Below, in pieces: positions 1-8,368 of a stretch of DNA of 41,002 nt. The notes below the pieces were generated by a model. The model searched no databases. It worked only from the letters and a program-made list of their open reading frames with translations, and was not told where the DNA came from. Positions within the stretch are counted from its first letter, which is position 1, and each line of letters begins with the position of its first letter. The stretch covers positions 1-41,002 of the forward strand of contig JBGUJG010000117.1 of assembly GCA_045113695.1 (NCBI GenBank). The letters run 5' to 3'. The translations under genes were made by a program, and so were the position numbers. This DNA is from UBA4246 sp045113695 (lineage in GTDB: Bacteria > Bacillota > Clostridia > Christensenellales > Aristaeellaceae).

Positions 1-1
1 C

Positions 2-778
2 TTTGTCAAAACCGTACTGTATTCCCTGTCCGTCGTGAACGCGAAGGGGGAGATCCTTTCCTTTGCGGGACTGGAGAATTTTACCTATCTGTTCGGCCGT
101 CGGGAATTCAGGGCCGCCCTTTCCAATACGCTGACGCTGGCCTTCATCAACGTGCCGGTCACCCTGCTGATCACGACCGCCCTGGGCTACCTGGCCAGCA
201 GGCCCCGCTTCCTCTCCCCCGTTTACGAGAGCATGTTTGCCCTGCCGGTGGCGGTTTCCATGTCCGCCGCCGCGCTGATCTTCAAGGTGCTCCTGAACCC
301 CACGGCCGGGCTGGTCAACTATCTGTTCCGCCTTGATTTCGGCTGGTATCAGGACCGGAACACCGCCATGGCCGGCATCCTGCTGCTGACGGTATGGATG
401 GGGATCGGGCTCAACTTCCTGCTGTTTTTAAGCGCCTTCCGGGCTGTTCCGAATGACCTTTCCGACTGCGCGTATCTGGACGGGGCCAGCGAAGCCCAGG
501 TTTTCCTGCGCATCCGCCTGCCGCTGGTCGCCCCGACCATCCTTTACGTCAGCTGCACCAACATGATCCAGGCCATGATGACTTCCGGCCCCATCCTGGT
601 GCTGACGCAGGGCGGTCCTTCCCGGGCGACCACCACGCTGGTGTACATGATGTACACCTCCGGCTATTCCTCCTCCAACTATTCCCTGGCCGCCTGCGTT
701 TCCCTGGTCACGTTCGGGCTGACGCTGGTGATCACGCTGGATCTTTACGCCCTCCAGGAAAGGAGGGATGACCCGTGA
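2..778 (+). CDS. Carbohydrate ABC transporter permease, MalF/UgpA type (5' partial)
   Basis: One of two membrane subunits of a sugar importer; it should sit in the cytoplasmic membrane and pair with the next gene's product. The frame is open to the left edge of the window, so the true start lies upstream; an internal GTG at 35 would give a 247-residue product lacking the first membrane helix. Several hydrophobic helices are visible. The cytoplasmic EAA-type loop that docks on the ATPase reads YLDGASEAQVFLRIRLP, with the conserved D-G-A and a Gly/Pro pattern. No ATP-binding subunit is encoded in the window; these systems commonly share an MsmK-type ATPase encoded elsewhere. It overlaps the next gene by four bases. 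The substrate cannot be read from the sequence. Confidence 0.9.
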   Translation, partial: FVKTVLYSLSVVNAKGEILSFAGLENFTYLFGRREFRAALSNTLTLAFINVPVTLLITTALGYLASRPRFLSPVYESMFALPVAVSMSAAALIFKVLLNPTAGLVNYLFRLDFGWYQDRNTAMAGILLLTVWMGIGLNFLLFLSAFRAVPNDLSDCAYLDGASEAQVFLRIRLPLVAPTILYVSCTNMIQAMMTSGPILVLTQGGPSRATTTLVYMMYTSGYSSSNYSLAACVSLVTFGLTLVITLDLYALQERRDDP

Positions 779-1611
779 GCCTGCGGGCAAAAAAGCGTCT
801 TTCCTCCGCGGCGGCGCAGACTCTCTGCCTGCTGCTCGGGGCAGCCGTGGTCTTCCCGGTGGTATACGGTATCTTCGGAGCGTTCAAGCAGCCGGCAGAG
901 TTTGCCTCCTGGCCGCCGGGTTTTCTGCCGGAAAGCTTTGCCAATACGGAAAACTTCCGCTATGTGTTTGAGGCCGCGCCGATGTTCCGGTATCTCCTCA
1001 ACTCCCTGATCGTCGCCTCGGGCGGATCGTTCCTGCGGCTTTCCGTGGCCCTCCTGGCCGCCTATGCCCTGACCTTTTTCAGATTCCGCGGCAAAAAGCT
1101 GTTCTTTGTCCTCATGATGGGGACGATGATGCTGCCGGGGGACATCGTCCTGATCACCAACTACCAGACCGTCTCCGCGATGGGCCTGACCAATACCTAC
1201 CTGGGGCTGATGATCGTCTCCCTGGTCGGGGCGAGCCAGATGTTCATGCTCCGCCAGAGCTTCCGGCAGGCCCCGGCCGCCCTCCGCGAAGCGTCCTTCC
1301 TGGACGGGTGCGGGGATTTCCGCTTTATCTTTTCCGTTCTCCTGCCCCTTTCGACTCCCGTGCTGGTCACCCTGTTCCTGCAGAGCTTTGTGGCCCTGTG
1401 GAACGTCTATCTCTGGCCGCTGGTCATCACCAGCGCGGACAGCATGCGCACGGTGCAGATCGGCATCGCCATGCTGACCACTTACGACGGCACCAATTTC
1501 CACACGGTGCTGGCAGGCGTCACCGTCGCCCTGGTCCCGATCTTCCTGCTCTTTCTCGTTCTGCGCAGACACATCAGCTCCGCCATGACAGCCGGAGCCC
1601 TGGTCGGTTAG
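775..1611 (+). CDS. Carbohydrate ABC transporter permease, MalG/UgpE type
   Basis: Second permease subunit of the sugar importer, 278 residues, about the usual length for this family. The GTG start overlaps the TGA of the upstream permease (GTGA) and has an AGGAGG 8 bases before it at 761-766, so I prefer it to the ATG at 768, which is in another frame. Six hydrophobic segments can be picked out. The ATPase-docking loop is FLDGCGDFRFIFSVLLPLS, in which the usual Ala of the EAA loop is replaced by Cys after D-G. The four-base overlap implies coupled translation and a stoichiometric pair with the upstream permease. About 84 bases, with no clear terminator, separate it from the binding-protein gene. 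Confidence 0.93.
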   Translation: MSLRAKKRLSSAAAQTLCLLLGAAVVFPVVYGIFGAFKQPAEFASWPPGFLPESFANTENFRYVFEAAPMFRYLLNSLIVASGGSFLRLSVALLAAYALTFFRFRGKKLFFVLMMGTMMLPGDIVLITNYQTVSAMGLTNTYLGLMIVSLVGASQMFMLRQSFRQAPAALREASFLDGCGDFRFIFSVLLPLSTPVLVTLFLQSFVALWNVYLWPLVITSADSMRTVQIGIAMLTTYDGTNFHTVLAGVTVALVPIFLLFLVLRRHISSAMTAGALVG

Positions 1612-1695
1612 ACGGTCCTTTGGAATGCAAAGTGTGAATCGCGGCGGACCCGCGTTTCGCCTTTCAGATTATTTTGGTTCCAGGAGGGTATCATC

Positions 1696-3003
1696 ATGAA
1701 AAAAACGTTTTGCCTGCTGCTGACAATCTGCCTGCTGTTCTCCCTGGTTCCGGCTTTTGCGGAAAACGGGCCTGTGACTGTCACCTTCTGGCACTCCATG
1801 ACCGAAGAGGCCAAAGAACTGCTGGACGGCTATGTCGCCGGTTTCAACACCACGGTCGGCGCGGAAAAGGGCATCCGGGTGGAAGCGGTCTTCCAGGGCT
1901 CCTACGCGGACTCTGTCACGAAAATGAACAGTATCCTCTCCGCTCCCGGCCATACTGACGAGCTGCCGGACGTCATGCAACTGGACGCGACCGGCAAGGC
2001 CGCCTATTCCCAGGCAGAGGCCGCCTGGACGGTCGACCGGATGCTTTCCGAATATCCGGAGACGGACATTTCCTCCATGCTGCCCGCCGCCCTGATGAAC
2101 TGGAACCTGGCCGGCGTCCAGCTGGGCCTGCCGTTCGCGACTTCCACCACCGTCACCTACTACAACAAAACCGCCCTGGGCGGCCTGCCAGTAGAAACCC
2201 TGCAGGACATCGCCGCACTCAAAGGCCGGGTCAGCGAAACCACGGCGGACGGGGCGGCCGTCACGATCTACGCCGCCGTGCCCAACACGCCGACCCTGGC
2301 CAATTGGCTGGGCCAGCTGGGCAGCGACGTCGTCAATCACCGGAACGGATCGGAAGGCATCGCCGACGCCCTGGACTGCCTGGATAACGGCGCCCTGCTG
2401 ACCTTCCTGCGCGCATGGAAGGACCTGTACCTGTCCGGCGCGCTCAAAAACGCCTCTTCCGACCGGGAAGCCTTCGCCGCCGGCCGCCTGCTGGTGATGA
2501 CGAATTCCTCCTCTTCCATCGCCCAGACCCAGGCCCTGATCGGGGACAGCTTTGAACTGGGCGTCGGCCCCTATCCCCGCGTGAACGCCGAAGCCGCTTC
2601 CGGGGCGACGGTGTCCGGCTCCTGCCTGGTGATGTTCGACCACGGGGACGCCCGCCGCGCCGCGGCCCGGGAATTCGTGATGTACCTGACCTCCCCGGAA
2701 ATCCAGGTTTCCTTTGCGATGGGCACCGGCTACGTGCCCTCCAACGCCCTGGCGGCCGAAAGCGCCGAATGGCAGGCATTCGTGCAGGAACACCCGCTCT
2801 ATGACGTTGCCCTCCGGCAGATCCTGGCCACCCCGGCTGCCATGCGCAGCGTCACCGTCGGCCCGTCCGCTGACTTTTACTACACGATCATGAACGACAT
2901 TTCCGACATGCTGGAAAACGGCCAGACGCCTGAAGAGACAGCGGAGATCATGGAAGAAGACCTGGGCGGCCTGCTGTGGCAGTATGTCCGGGCCAATCCG
3001 TGA
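1696..3003 (+). CDS. Extracellular sugar-binding protein of the ABC importer
   Basis: Captures the sugar outside the membrane and delivers it to the two permeases encoded just upstream. The 435-residue size fits family 1 extracellular solute-binding proteins. Residues 1-22 form a signal peptide: MKK, a Leu-rich core, then cleavage after AFA. There is no lipobox cysteine at the cleavage site (the only Cys residues in the core are not preceded by an L-x-G/A pattern), so it is predicted to be a secreted rather than a lipid-anchored protein. That is unusual for a monoderm Gram-positive importer. The mature start, VTVTFWHSM, is typical of the family. An AGGAGG lies at 1682-1687. The ligand is unknown. 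Confidence 0.92.
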   Translation: MKKTFCLLLTICLLFSLVPAFAENGPVTVTFWHSMTEEAKELLDGYVAGFNTTVGAEKGIRVEAVFQGSYADSVTKMNSILSAPGHTDELPDVMQLDATGKAAYSQAEAAWTVDRMLSEYPETDISSMLPAALMNWNLAGVQLGLPFATSTTVTYYNKTALGGLPVETLQDIAALKGRVSETTADGAAVTIYAAVPNTPTLANWLGQLGSDVVNHRNGSEGIADALDCLDNGALLTFLRAWKDLYLSGALKNASSDREAFAAGRLLVMTNSSSSIAQTQALIGDSFELGVGPYPRVNAEAASGATVSGSCLVMFDHGDARRAAAREFVMYLTSPEIQVSFAMGTGYVPSNALAAESAEWQAFVQEHPLYDVALRQILATPAAMRSVTVGPSADFYYTIMNDISDMLENGQTPEETAEIMEEDLGGLLWQYVRANP

Positions 3004-3014
3004 GGTAACTGTCT

Positions 3015-3956
3015 ATGGACATTTCCACTTCCACGAACATCTGCGCCTTTCAGCCCGGACGGGAGCGCCTGCCGGCGGAGTTTTCCATCGAAACCTGCGC
3101 CAGGGCCGGGTACAAAGTGCTGGACATCAACTTCTGCATGGCCATGAACCCGGACTCCCCCCTGCGGGGGGACGGGTGGGCGGCCTATGTGTGCTCCATC
3201 GGGCATCTGGCGGACAGCTTCGGCATCCGCTTCAACCAGAGCCACCTGCCCTATTACGACGTGGACACCGAACGCAGCACCGAAAAGGGAAAGATGATGG
3301 AACGCCTGATTGAGCGTTCCATCATCGGCTCGGCAATGCTCGGGGCAAAGTGGTGCGTCACCCACCCGTTCACCGTGCGGGAAGCCCGGGGAGACACAGC
3401 CGTTTCCCTTGCCCGGAACCTTGATTATTACGGGGAGCATCTCCGGACCGCCCGGAAAAACGGCGTCGGGATCGCCCTGGAAAACGACTTTGAATACTAC
3501 CGCGGCCAGCCCAGAGGGCGGGTGTACTGCGCTTCCATGGAAGAACTGACCGCCCTGTGCGACGGGTTTAGCGACCCGGCCATCGGCATCTGCTACGATT
3601 TCGGCCACGCCAACCTGACAGGCGGCTTTCACCGGCACAACCTGAACCTGATCGGTCACCGCCTCAAAGCAGTGCATGTGCAGGACAATCACGGGGAGCT
3701 GGACGAGCACCTGCTGCCCTTCTTCGGCTCCATCGACTGGAAGGAGGCCATGGCCGGGCTGGCGGACATCCGCTTTCCCGGCGACCTGACCTTCGAGATC
3801 CAGGAATGGGGCCGGTATCTGCCCAGGGACCTCAAGTACATCGCGGCGGAGCAGTCCCTCGTGATCGGCAGGAAACTGGTCAGCTGGTATGAAGAAGCGC
3901 TTCAGACAGAATCAACCGACGGATCAATCAACCGGGGAGGCCAGCATGCCCTTTGA
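3015..3956 (+). CDS. Sugar-phosphate isomerase/epimerase-like TIM-barrel protein
   Basis: Xylose-isomerase-like / AP-endonuclease family 2 TIM barrel, 313 residues. Candidate metal ligands appear in the expected order: a Glu in ALEND, an Asp and His in ICYDFGHAN, a His in VHVQDNHG and a Glu in FEIQEW. Proteins of this family isomerise or epimerise sugars, inosose or hydroxypyruvate. Its position 11 bases after the binding-protein gene suggests that it processes the imported sugar. No signal peptide is seen, so it is cytosolic. A GAGG lies 9 bases before the ATG. The last 11 bases overlap the start of the macrodomain gene. Substrate unresolved. Confidence 0.85.
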   Translation: MDISTSTNICAFQPGRERLPAEFSIETCARAGYKVLDINFCMAMNPDSPLRGDGWAAYVCSIGHLADSFGIRFNQSHLPYYDVDTERSTEKGKMMERLIERSIIGSAMLGAKWCVTHPFTVREARGDTAVSLARNLDYYGEHLRTARKNGVGIALENDFEYYRGQPRGRVYCASMEELTALCDGFSDPAIGICYDFGHANLTGGFHRHNLNLIGHRLKAVHVQDNHGELDEHLLPFFGSIDWKEAMAGLADIRFPGDLTFEIQEWGRYLPRDLKYIAAEQSLVIGRKLVSWYEEALQTESTDGSINRGGQHAL

Positions 3957-5130
3957 AATCATCCGGAACGATATCACCAAAATGCACGTCGACGCCATCG
4001 TCAACGCCGCCAATTCCTCCCTGCTGGGCGGGGGCGGGGTGGACGGGGCCATCCACAGTGCCGCCGGGCCGGAGCTGCTGGCCGAATGCCGGACCCTCGG
4101 CGGCTGCGGAACCGGCCAGGCCAAGATCACGAAGGGCTACCGCCTGCCCTGCAGGTATGTGATCCACACGGTGGGGCCCGTCTGGCAGGACGGGAAGCAC
4201 GGAGAAAAGGAACTCCTGGCATCCTGCTACCGCTCATCCCTCGACCTCGCCGCGCAGAACGGCTGTGAAAGTGTTGCCTTTCCGCTGATCTCGGCAGGGG
4301 TTTACGGCTATCCCAGAGAGCAGGCCTTCCAGGTCGCCTCGGACACCATCCGGGATTTCCTCACCGATCATGAAATGGCGGTCACCCTGGTCGTCTATGA
4401 CCCGGGTTCCTACGCGATCAGCCGGCAGCTGTACGACAGCATCCGGGCCTATATCGACGACGCCTATGTCGGGCCGGACTACGAAAGGACCGAGGCGAAA
4501 CGCCGCCTGAGCAACCGGCCGGATCTGCCCCATCCGTGCGCCGCCGCGCCGATGCCCGAAACAGCTCCGCTCCCGGAACCCAAAGGAAGAAAAAGAAACA
4601 GCATCTTCCGGCCCGGGAAGAAAAAAGACATCCTGCCGTCGCAGGCGGCACCAGCGGAACCTGAAGAAGAGAATGAATCCCTCTGCGGGGGAACCGTGAG
4701 CAAGCCCGGCCGTCTAGAAGCGCCGCATCATCTCTGGGATGACAAATACAGCGTCAGTTCACGGCTCAGCGTCTATCTCACCCAGCTGGATGAAGGCTTC
4801 CGGGATATGCTGCTCAGGAAGATCGACGAAAGCGGGATGACGGACGCGGAATGCTACAAGAAAGCCAACGTGGACCGCAAACTCTTCAACAAAATCAAAA
4901 ACCAGCCCGATTACAGGCCGGGAAAAAGCACGGTGCTCGCTTTCGCCGTTGCGCTGGAGCTCTCCCTGCCGGAGACGGAGGACATGCTGAAAAAGGCAGG
5001 TTTCTCCCTCTCCCACAGCAGCAAGTTTGACCTGATCGTGGAGTATTTCATCAGAAACGGCGAATACGACGTCTTTGAAATCAACGAAGCGCTCTTCTCC
5101 TTTGACCAGAAGCTGCTCGGATCAGCCTGA
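3946..5130 (+). CDS. Macrodomain (ADP-ribose hydrolase type) fused to a C-terminal helical domain
   Basis: Residues 1 to about 175 form a MacroD-type macrodomain: IVNAANSSLLGGGGVDGAIH with the Asn and glycine-rich ADP-ribose loop, then LPCRYVIHTVGPVW, and finally PLISAGVYGYP, the second phosphate-binding loop. Such domains remove ADP-ribose from acidic side chains or hydrolyse O-acetyl-ADP-ribose. A charged, proline-rich linker (about 195-260) joins it to a C-terminal helical domain (about 265-390) containing a DRKLFNKIKN segment that resembles an XRE-type helix-turn-helix; a DNA-binding role is inference. The ATG at 3946 is chosen because GGGGAGG lies just before it; an ATG at 3889 would add 19 non-conserved residues. 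The gene overlaps the TIM-barrel gene by 11 bases, implying translational coupling. Confidence 0.88.
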   Translation: MPFEIIRNDITKMHVDAIVNAANSSLLGGGGVDGAIHSAAGPELLAECRTLGGCGTGQAKITKGYRLPCRYVIHTVGPVWQDGKHGEKELLASCYRSSLDLAAQNGCESVAFPLISAGVYGYPREQAFQVASDTIRDFLTDHEMAVTLVVYDPGSYAISRQLYDSIRAYIDDAYVGPDYERTEAKRRLSNRPDLPHPCAAAPMPETAPLPEPKGRKRNSIFRPGKKKDILPSQAAPAEPEEENESLCGGTVSKPGRLEAPHHLWDDKYSVSSRLSVYLTQLDEGFRDMLLRKIDESGMTDAECYKKANVDRKLFNKIKNQPDYRPGKSTVLAFAVALELSLPETEDMLKKAGFSLSHSSKFDLIVEYFIRNGEYDVFEINEALFSFDQKLLGSA

Positions 5131-5170
5131 GATGCGCCGCTACGGCCGATCGTAAAACAGGAGATTGGTT

Positions 5171-6274
5171 ATGGGTTATTCCTTTGCGAACATACAGATC
5201 AGAAAATTGTCCGGAAACGCACCGGACGCGGAGCAGATTGCGATTGCCGGGATCCTGACCGCCGGGCGGAAACTTGCGCCGGCGGCGGAGGGAGAAGCGG
5301 CAGATATCGTGATCGACATCCTTCAGGAAACGGACACTCCCTGGATCACGGTCGTTTCCGACCTGTTCGATGAAGACAATGAAGAATGCATCCGCTCTGC
5401 CGGGCAGCTGTCCGGAGCGCTTCAGACACAGGCCCTCGCCGTTTACTGCTTTGACAGCGATTACCTTTTCCTGAATCTTCTGGACGCGGAAAAGGGAACG
5501 GACGCCTGGGCCGCCTGCGGACATTTCCCCTTGGGGAAAGCGCCGCGCCGGAGCAATTTCAGCGCCTGGAAGCCCTATGTGACGGATGTTTCGGCCCTGC
5601 GGCAGGTCATGCAGAAGCATTATGTCTTCGCCGAAGAATGCCTGGAGGGACTTACTGACATTCTTTCCCTTCCCGTTTCCAAGAGCGGGCGCTGTATGGA
5701 CAGCGCTGCCCCGGCAAGTGGAGTACGCCGCTTCCGCTGCCGGCTGACAGAGGCTTCAGAGCCCGGAAAACCTCCTGTTTTCACCTGCGGCAGCCATCCG
5801 GTCAGCTATGCCTTCGGCACGGACAACATCGTTTCTTTCAGCAGCGAAGGCGGTGCCTCCCGGGGCGTCGGCGTATTCTTCGGCGGACCCTGCCTTGAAT
5901 CCCGGCTGGTGGAAATTGAATCCGTCGCCATCGAGCAGTATGACGGACGCGGAGGATGGACGAAGGTCCCCGTTCAGCTCAGAAGGGCCGCTTTTAAAAG
6001 CGGCCAGACCGGCCTGTACTGCGAACTGCCGGAGGTTTCCATCCCGCAGGCTGTTCCGGTGGGTCTCCCCCGGAAAAAGGCGATGGACCTTCGGTTTCAG
6101 AAAATGATCAATGTCCGTTTCAGGCTTCTCCGTACTTTCCGGGCCGAATATGCCGAACGTCTGGGCGAACTCAGGATCGCGTTGATCCCTCTCAAAAACT
6201 TTCCGGGGCAGGACAGCGTGATCCTTTCGGGCCCGGGAGAAGAATGCACCCCCGCGCCTCAGCCGGCCGGATAA
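5171..6274 (+). CDS. Hypothetical protein, 367 residues
   Basis: I do not recognise a family. The protein appears soluble, with no signal peptide or membrane segment. The N-terminal half (about 1-170) alternates beta-type and helical stretches, with acidic patches such as DLFDEDNEEC, and resembles an immunity- or adaptor-like fold only in general character. After a Ser/Pro/Gly-rich hinge near residue 180 comes a second, beta-rich domain (about 190-340). The start at 5171 is supported by AGGAGA six bases upstream; a TTG at 5165 in the same frame is less likely. It lies 40 bases after the macrodomain gene and 51 before the HD hydrolase, so it is probably co-transcribed with these nucleotide-processing genes. 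Confidence 0.7.
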   Translation: MGYSFANIQIRKLSGNAPDAEQIAIAGILTAGRKLAPAAEGEAADIVIDILQETDTPWITVVSDLFDEDNEECIRSAGQLSGALQTQALAVYCFDSDYLFLNLLDAEKGTDAWAACGHFPLGKAPRRSNFSAWKPYVTDVSALRQVMQKHYVFAEECLEGLTDILSLPVSKSGRCMDSAAPASGVRRFRCRLTEASEPGKPPVFTCGSHPVSYAFGTDNIVSFSSEGGASRGVGVFFGGPCLESRLVEIESVAIEQYDGRGGWTKVPVQLRRAAFKSGQTGLYCELPEVSIPQAVPVGLPRKKAMDLRFQKMINVRFRLLRTFRAEYAERLGELRIALIPLKNFPGQDSVILSGPGEECTPAPQPAG

Positions 6275-6325
6275 ACCGGCTGCCCCAGCGTTCAAAGTCT
6301 GTCATCTCAGCAGGAGGAAAACACC

Positions 6326-6748
6326 ATGTACAGCCGCGATGTGGAAACCGCGAAAGCCTGGGCCGAAAGGCTGCACCGGGGGCAGACCGACAAGGCCGGA
6401 CAGCCGTATATCGGCCATCCCGCCCGGGTCGCCGGAAGGCTGGAACAGCCGGAAGAGCAGGTCGTCGGCTGGCTGCACGACACGGTCGAGGATACGGGGC
6501 TTACGCTGGAGGAAGTCACGGAGCAGTTCGGCCCGGAAACAGCCGCCGCCCTGGACGCGGTGACCCGCAGGGCCTGGGAGGACTGGAACGATTACCTGCT
6601 TCGCGTCAAAGCAAACCCCATAGCGACCCGGGTCAAGATCAGCGACCTGATCGACAACAGCAACCTGAGCCGGATCCCGCACATCACCATGAAGGATGTC
6701 AAACGGCAGGAAAAATACAACAAAGCCCTCCAGTTCCTGATGAGCTGA
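6326..6748 (+). CDS. HD-domain phosphohydrolase of the RelA/SpoT (small alarmone hydrolase) type
   Basis: A 140-residue single-domain HD hydrolase. Metal-binding residues are visible as H31 (in GHPARVA), H51-D52 and E55-D56 (WLHDTVEDT), then a late Asp in KISDLIDNSN. This is the pattern of stand-alone ppGpp/NADPH phosphatases (MESH1-like) and of the hydrolase half of RelA/SpoT; no synthetase domain follows. It should act in the cytosol on a nucleotide with a 3' pyrophosphate or phosphate, though the exact substrate is not determinable. An AGGAGG lies at 6310-6315. Its place inside a run of ADP-ribose genes suggests a shared stress or nucleotide-signalling theme, which is inference. Confidence 0.85.
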   Translation: MYSRDVETAKAWAERLHRGQTDKAGQPYIGHPARVAGRLEQPEEQVVGWLHDTVEDTGLTLEEVTEQFGPETAAALDAVTRRAWEDWNDYLLRVKANPIATRVKISDLIDNSNLSRIPHITMKDVKRQEKYNKALQFLMS

Positions 6749-6751
6749 TTT

Positions 6752-6775
6752 GTCGCCTGCCCGGCGACCTTCTTT
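6752..6775 (+). terminator. Weak hairpin terminator after the HD hydrolase gene
   Basis: A six-base stem GTCGCC/GGCGAC with a five-base loop is followed by CTTCTTT. The short, interrupted T run makes it a partial terminator at best. A TATGAT at 6790-6795 downstream could be a promoter -10 for the next gene, but I see no good -35. Confidence 0.35.
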
Positions 6776-6853
6776 CCCCCGTTTCCTGGTATGATCCGTA
6801 TGCAGGGTGAGAACATCCTGCGGTCAGACAAATGAAAGCGGGAGGAAAGACAC

Positions 6854-7510
6854 ATGAAAAAGAATCTGACGGAAATGGTATTCATCCTGGACAGGAGCGG
6901 CTCCATGCAGGGGCTTGAAAAGGACACGATCGGCGGCTTCAACGGCATGATTGAGAAGCAGCGCCGCCAGGAAGGGGAAGCGCTGGTCTCCACCGTGCTG
7001 TTTGCCGGCGAAAGCGCCGTCATCCACGACCGGGCGAATCTCCGGGAGGTGGAGCCGATGACGGAGCGCCAGTACTTTGTCGGCGGCAGCACCGCCCTGA
7101 TCGATGCCCTGGGCGGGGCCATCCACCACATCGGCAACGTGCACAAGTACGCCCGGGAAGAGGATGTGCCTGAGCACACGGTCTTCGTGATCATCACCGA
7201 TGGAATGGAAAACGCCTCCCACCGCTACTCAAGCACCGAGGTCAGGCGGATGGTGGAGCGCCAGAAAGAAAAATACGGGTGGGAATTCCTGTTCCTCGGC
7301 GCGAACATCGACGCGGTGGAAGCAGCCGCCCGCTACGGCATCCGGGAAGACCGGGCCGTCACCTTCCGCAACGACCCCAGAGGGCAGCGTCTCAATTACG
7401 AGGCCGTCGGCCGGGCCGTGGAAAACATCCGCTGCTGTGCCAGGCCGCTCAGCGCCGACTGGAAAAAGGATATCGAAAAAGACTTTAAGGAACGGAAAGA
7501 CGATCCATGA
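6854..7510 (+). CDS. von Willebrand factor A domain protein, cytosolic
   Basis: A 218-residue protein that is almost entirely one vWA domain. The metal-ion-dependent adhesion site is clear: D13-x-S15-G-S17 in FILDRSGSMQG, a Thr in the GGSTALIDAL loop and an Asp in VIITDGMEN. There is no signal peptide, so unlike the vWA protein at 12034 it is intracellular; such proteins act as adaptors in stress, tellurite-resistance-like or AAA-ATPase systems. The start has GGGAGGAAAG just upstream. The stop overlaps the ATG of the alpha/beta hydrolase by four bases (ATGA), so the two are probably translated together and may work together. The partner is unknown. Confidence 0.88.
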   Translation: MKKNLTEMVFILDRSGSMQGLEKDTIGGFNGMIEKQRRQEGEALVSTVLFAGESAVIHDRANLREVEPMTERQYFVGGSTALIDALGGAIHHIGNVHKYAREEDVPEHTVFVIITDGMENASHRYSSTEVRRMVERQKEKYGWEFLFLGANIDAVEAAARYGIREDRAVTFRNDPRGQRLNYEAVGRAVENIRCCARPLSADWKKDIEKDFKERKDDP

Positions 7511-8274
7511 ACGCCAAATATTATGAAATCAACGAAGAAGGACACAATATCCGCTGCAAACTGTATTATAACGATCTGAACTCGGCGCAGAAAGCCGTCG
7601 TGTTCGGCATCGGTTTCGCCGGACACAAAGACAATCAGGCTGCCTGCCGCTTTGCCGAAAAACTGCTGTCCAAACAGAAAGACGTCCTGGTCATCGTCTT
7701 CAACTGGCCGGCTCACGGCGACGACGTCAAGAAAAAGCTGACGCTCGGCGGCTGCGACACCTACCTGACCCTGGTTCTCCGGGAACTCAGGGAGCACTTC
7801 GGCATCAGCCGCCTGTACGCGTACGCGGTCAGTTTCGGCGGGTATCTGTTCCTCAAGTACATCTCGGAGCACGGCAGTCCGTTTGAAAAAACCGCCCTTC
7901 GCTGTCCTGCGGTCAATATGTACGACACGCTCACCGGCGCCATCATGAAAAACGATGAGATGGACCGCCTGAAAAAGGGAAAGGACGTCCCGGTGGGCTT
8001 TGACCGGAAAGTCACGGTGACGAACAGCCTGCTGGAAGAAATCCGGGAAAACGATATCCGGCAGAGGGACTATCTGGATTACGCGGAAGACATCCTGATC
8101 ATTCACGGCACCGCCGATGAAGTGGTGCCTTTTGACGCCGGCAGGGAGTTTGCCGATAACAGCCTGATCGAGTTCATCCCCGTGGAAAAAGCCGACCACC
8201 GGTTCCAGAACCCGACCCATATGAGCCTGGCCACCAAATATGTGATGGAGTTTTTCGGCTTTCTGAATACCTGA
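7507..8274 (+). CDS. Alpha/beta-hydrolase fold protein
   Basis: A 255-residue serine-hydrolase-like protein. The probable catalytic triad is S109 in the nucleophile elbow AVSFGGYL (an Ala-Val replaces the usual first Gly), D204 in IIHGTADEVVP and H231 in KADHRFQNP. An early GFAGHKDN may form part of the oxyanion region. There is no signal peptide. Translation is coupled to the vWA gene by an ATGA overlap. Substrate unknown: esterase, peptidase or thioesterase activities are all possible. A strong hairpin terminator follows directly, closing this transcription unit. Confidence 0.85.
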   Translation: MNAKYYEINEEGHNIRCKLYYNDLNSAQKAVVFGIGFAGHKDNQAACRFAEKLLSKQKDVLVIVFNWPAHGDDVKKKLTLGGCDTYLTLVLRELREHFGISRLYAYAVSFGGYLFLKYISEHGSPFEKTALRCPAVNMYDTLTGAIMKNDEMDRLKKGKDVPVGFDRKVTVTNSLLEEIRENDIRQRDYLDYAEDILIIHGTADEVVPFDAGREFADNSLIEFIPVEKADHRFQNPTHMSLATKYVMEFFGFLNT

Positions 8275-8278
8275 AAAC

Positions 8279-8315
8279 CTGCCGGACGGCGCCAAAAGCG
8301 TCCGGCAGCGCTTTT
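8279..8315 (+). terminator. Rho-independent terminator after the hydrolase gene
   Basis: A perfect ten-base stem, CTGCCGGACG paired with CGTCCGGCAG, has a ten-base loop and is followed by CGCTTTT. It separates the vWA/hydrolase pair from the ADP-ribosylglycohydrolase gene, which may therefore have its own promoter or depend on readthrough. Confidence 0.75.
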
Positions 8316-8368
8316 CATCCGGCCGTGAAATACAGGATCCAATCATACCCGGAAGGAGGAAACCGAAA

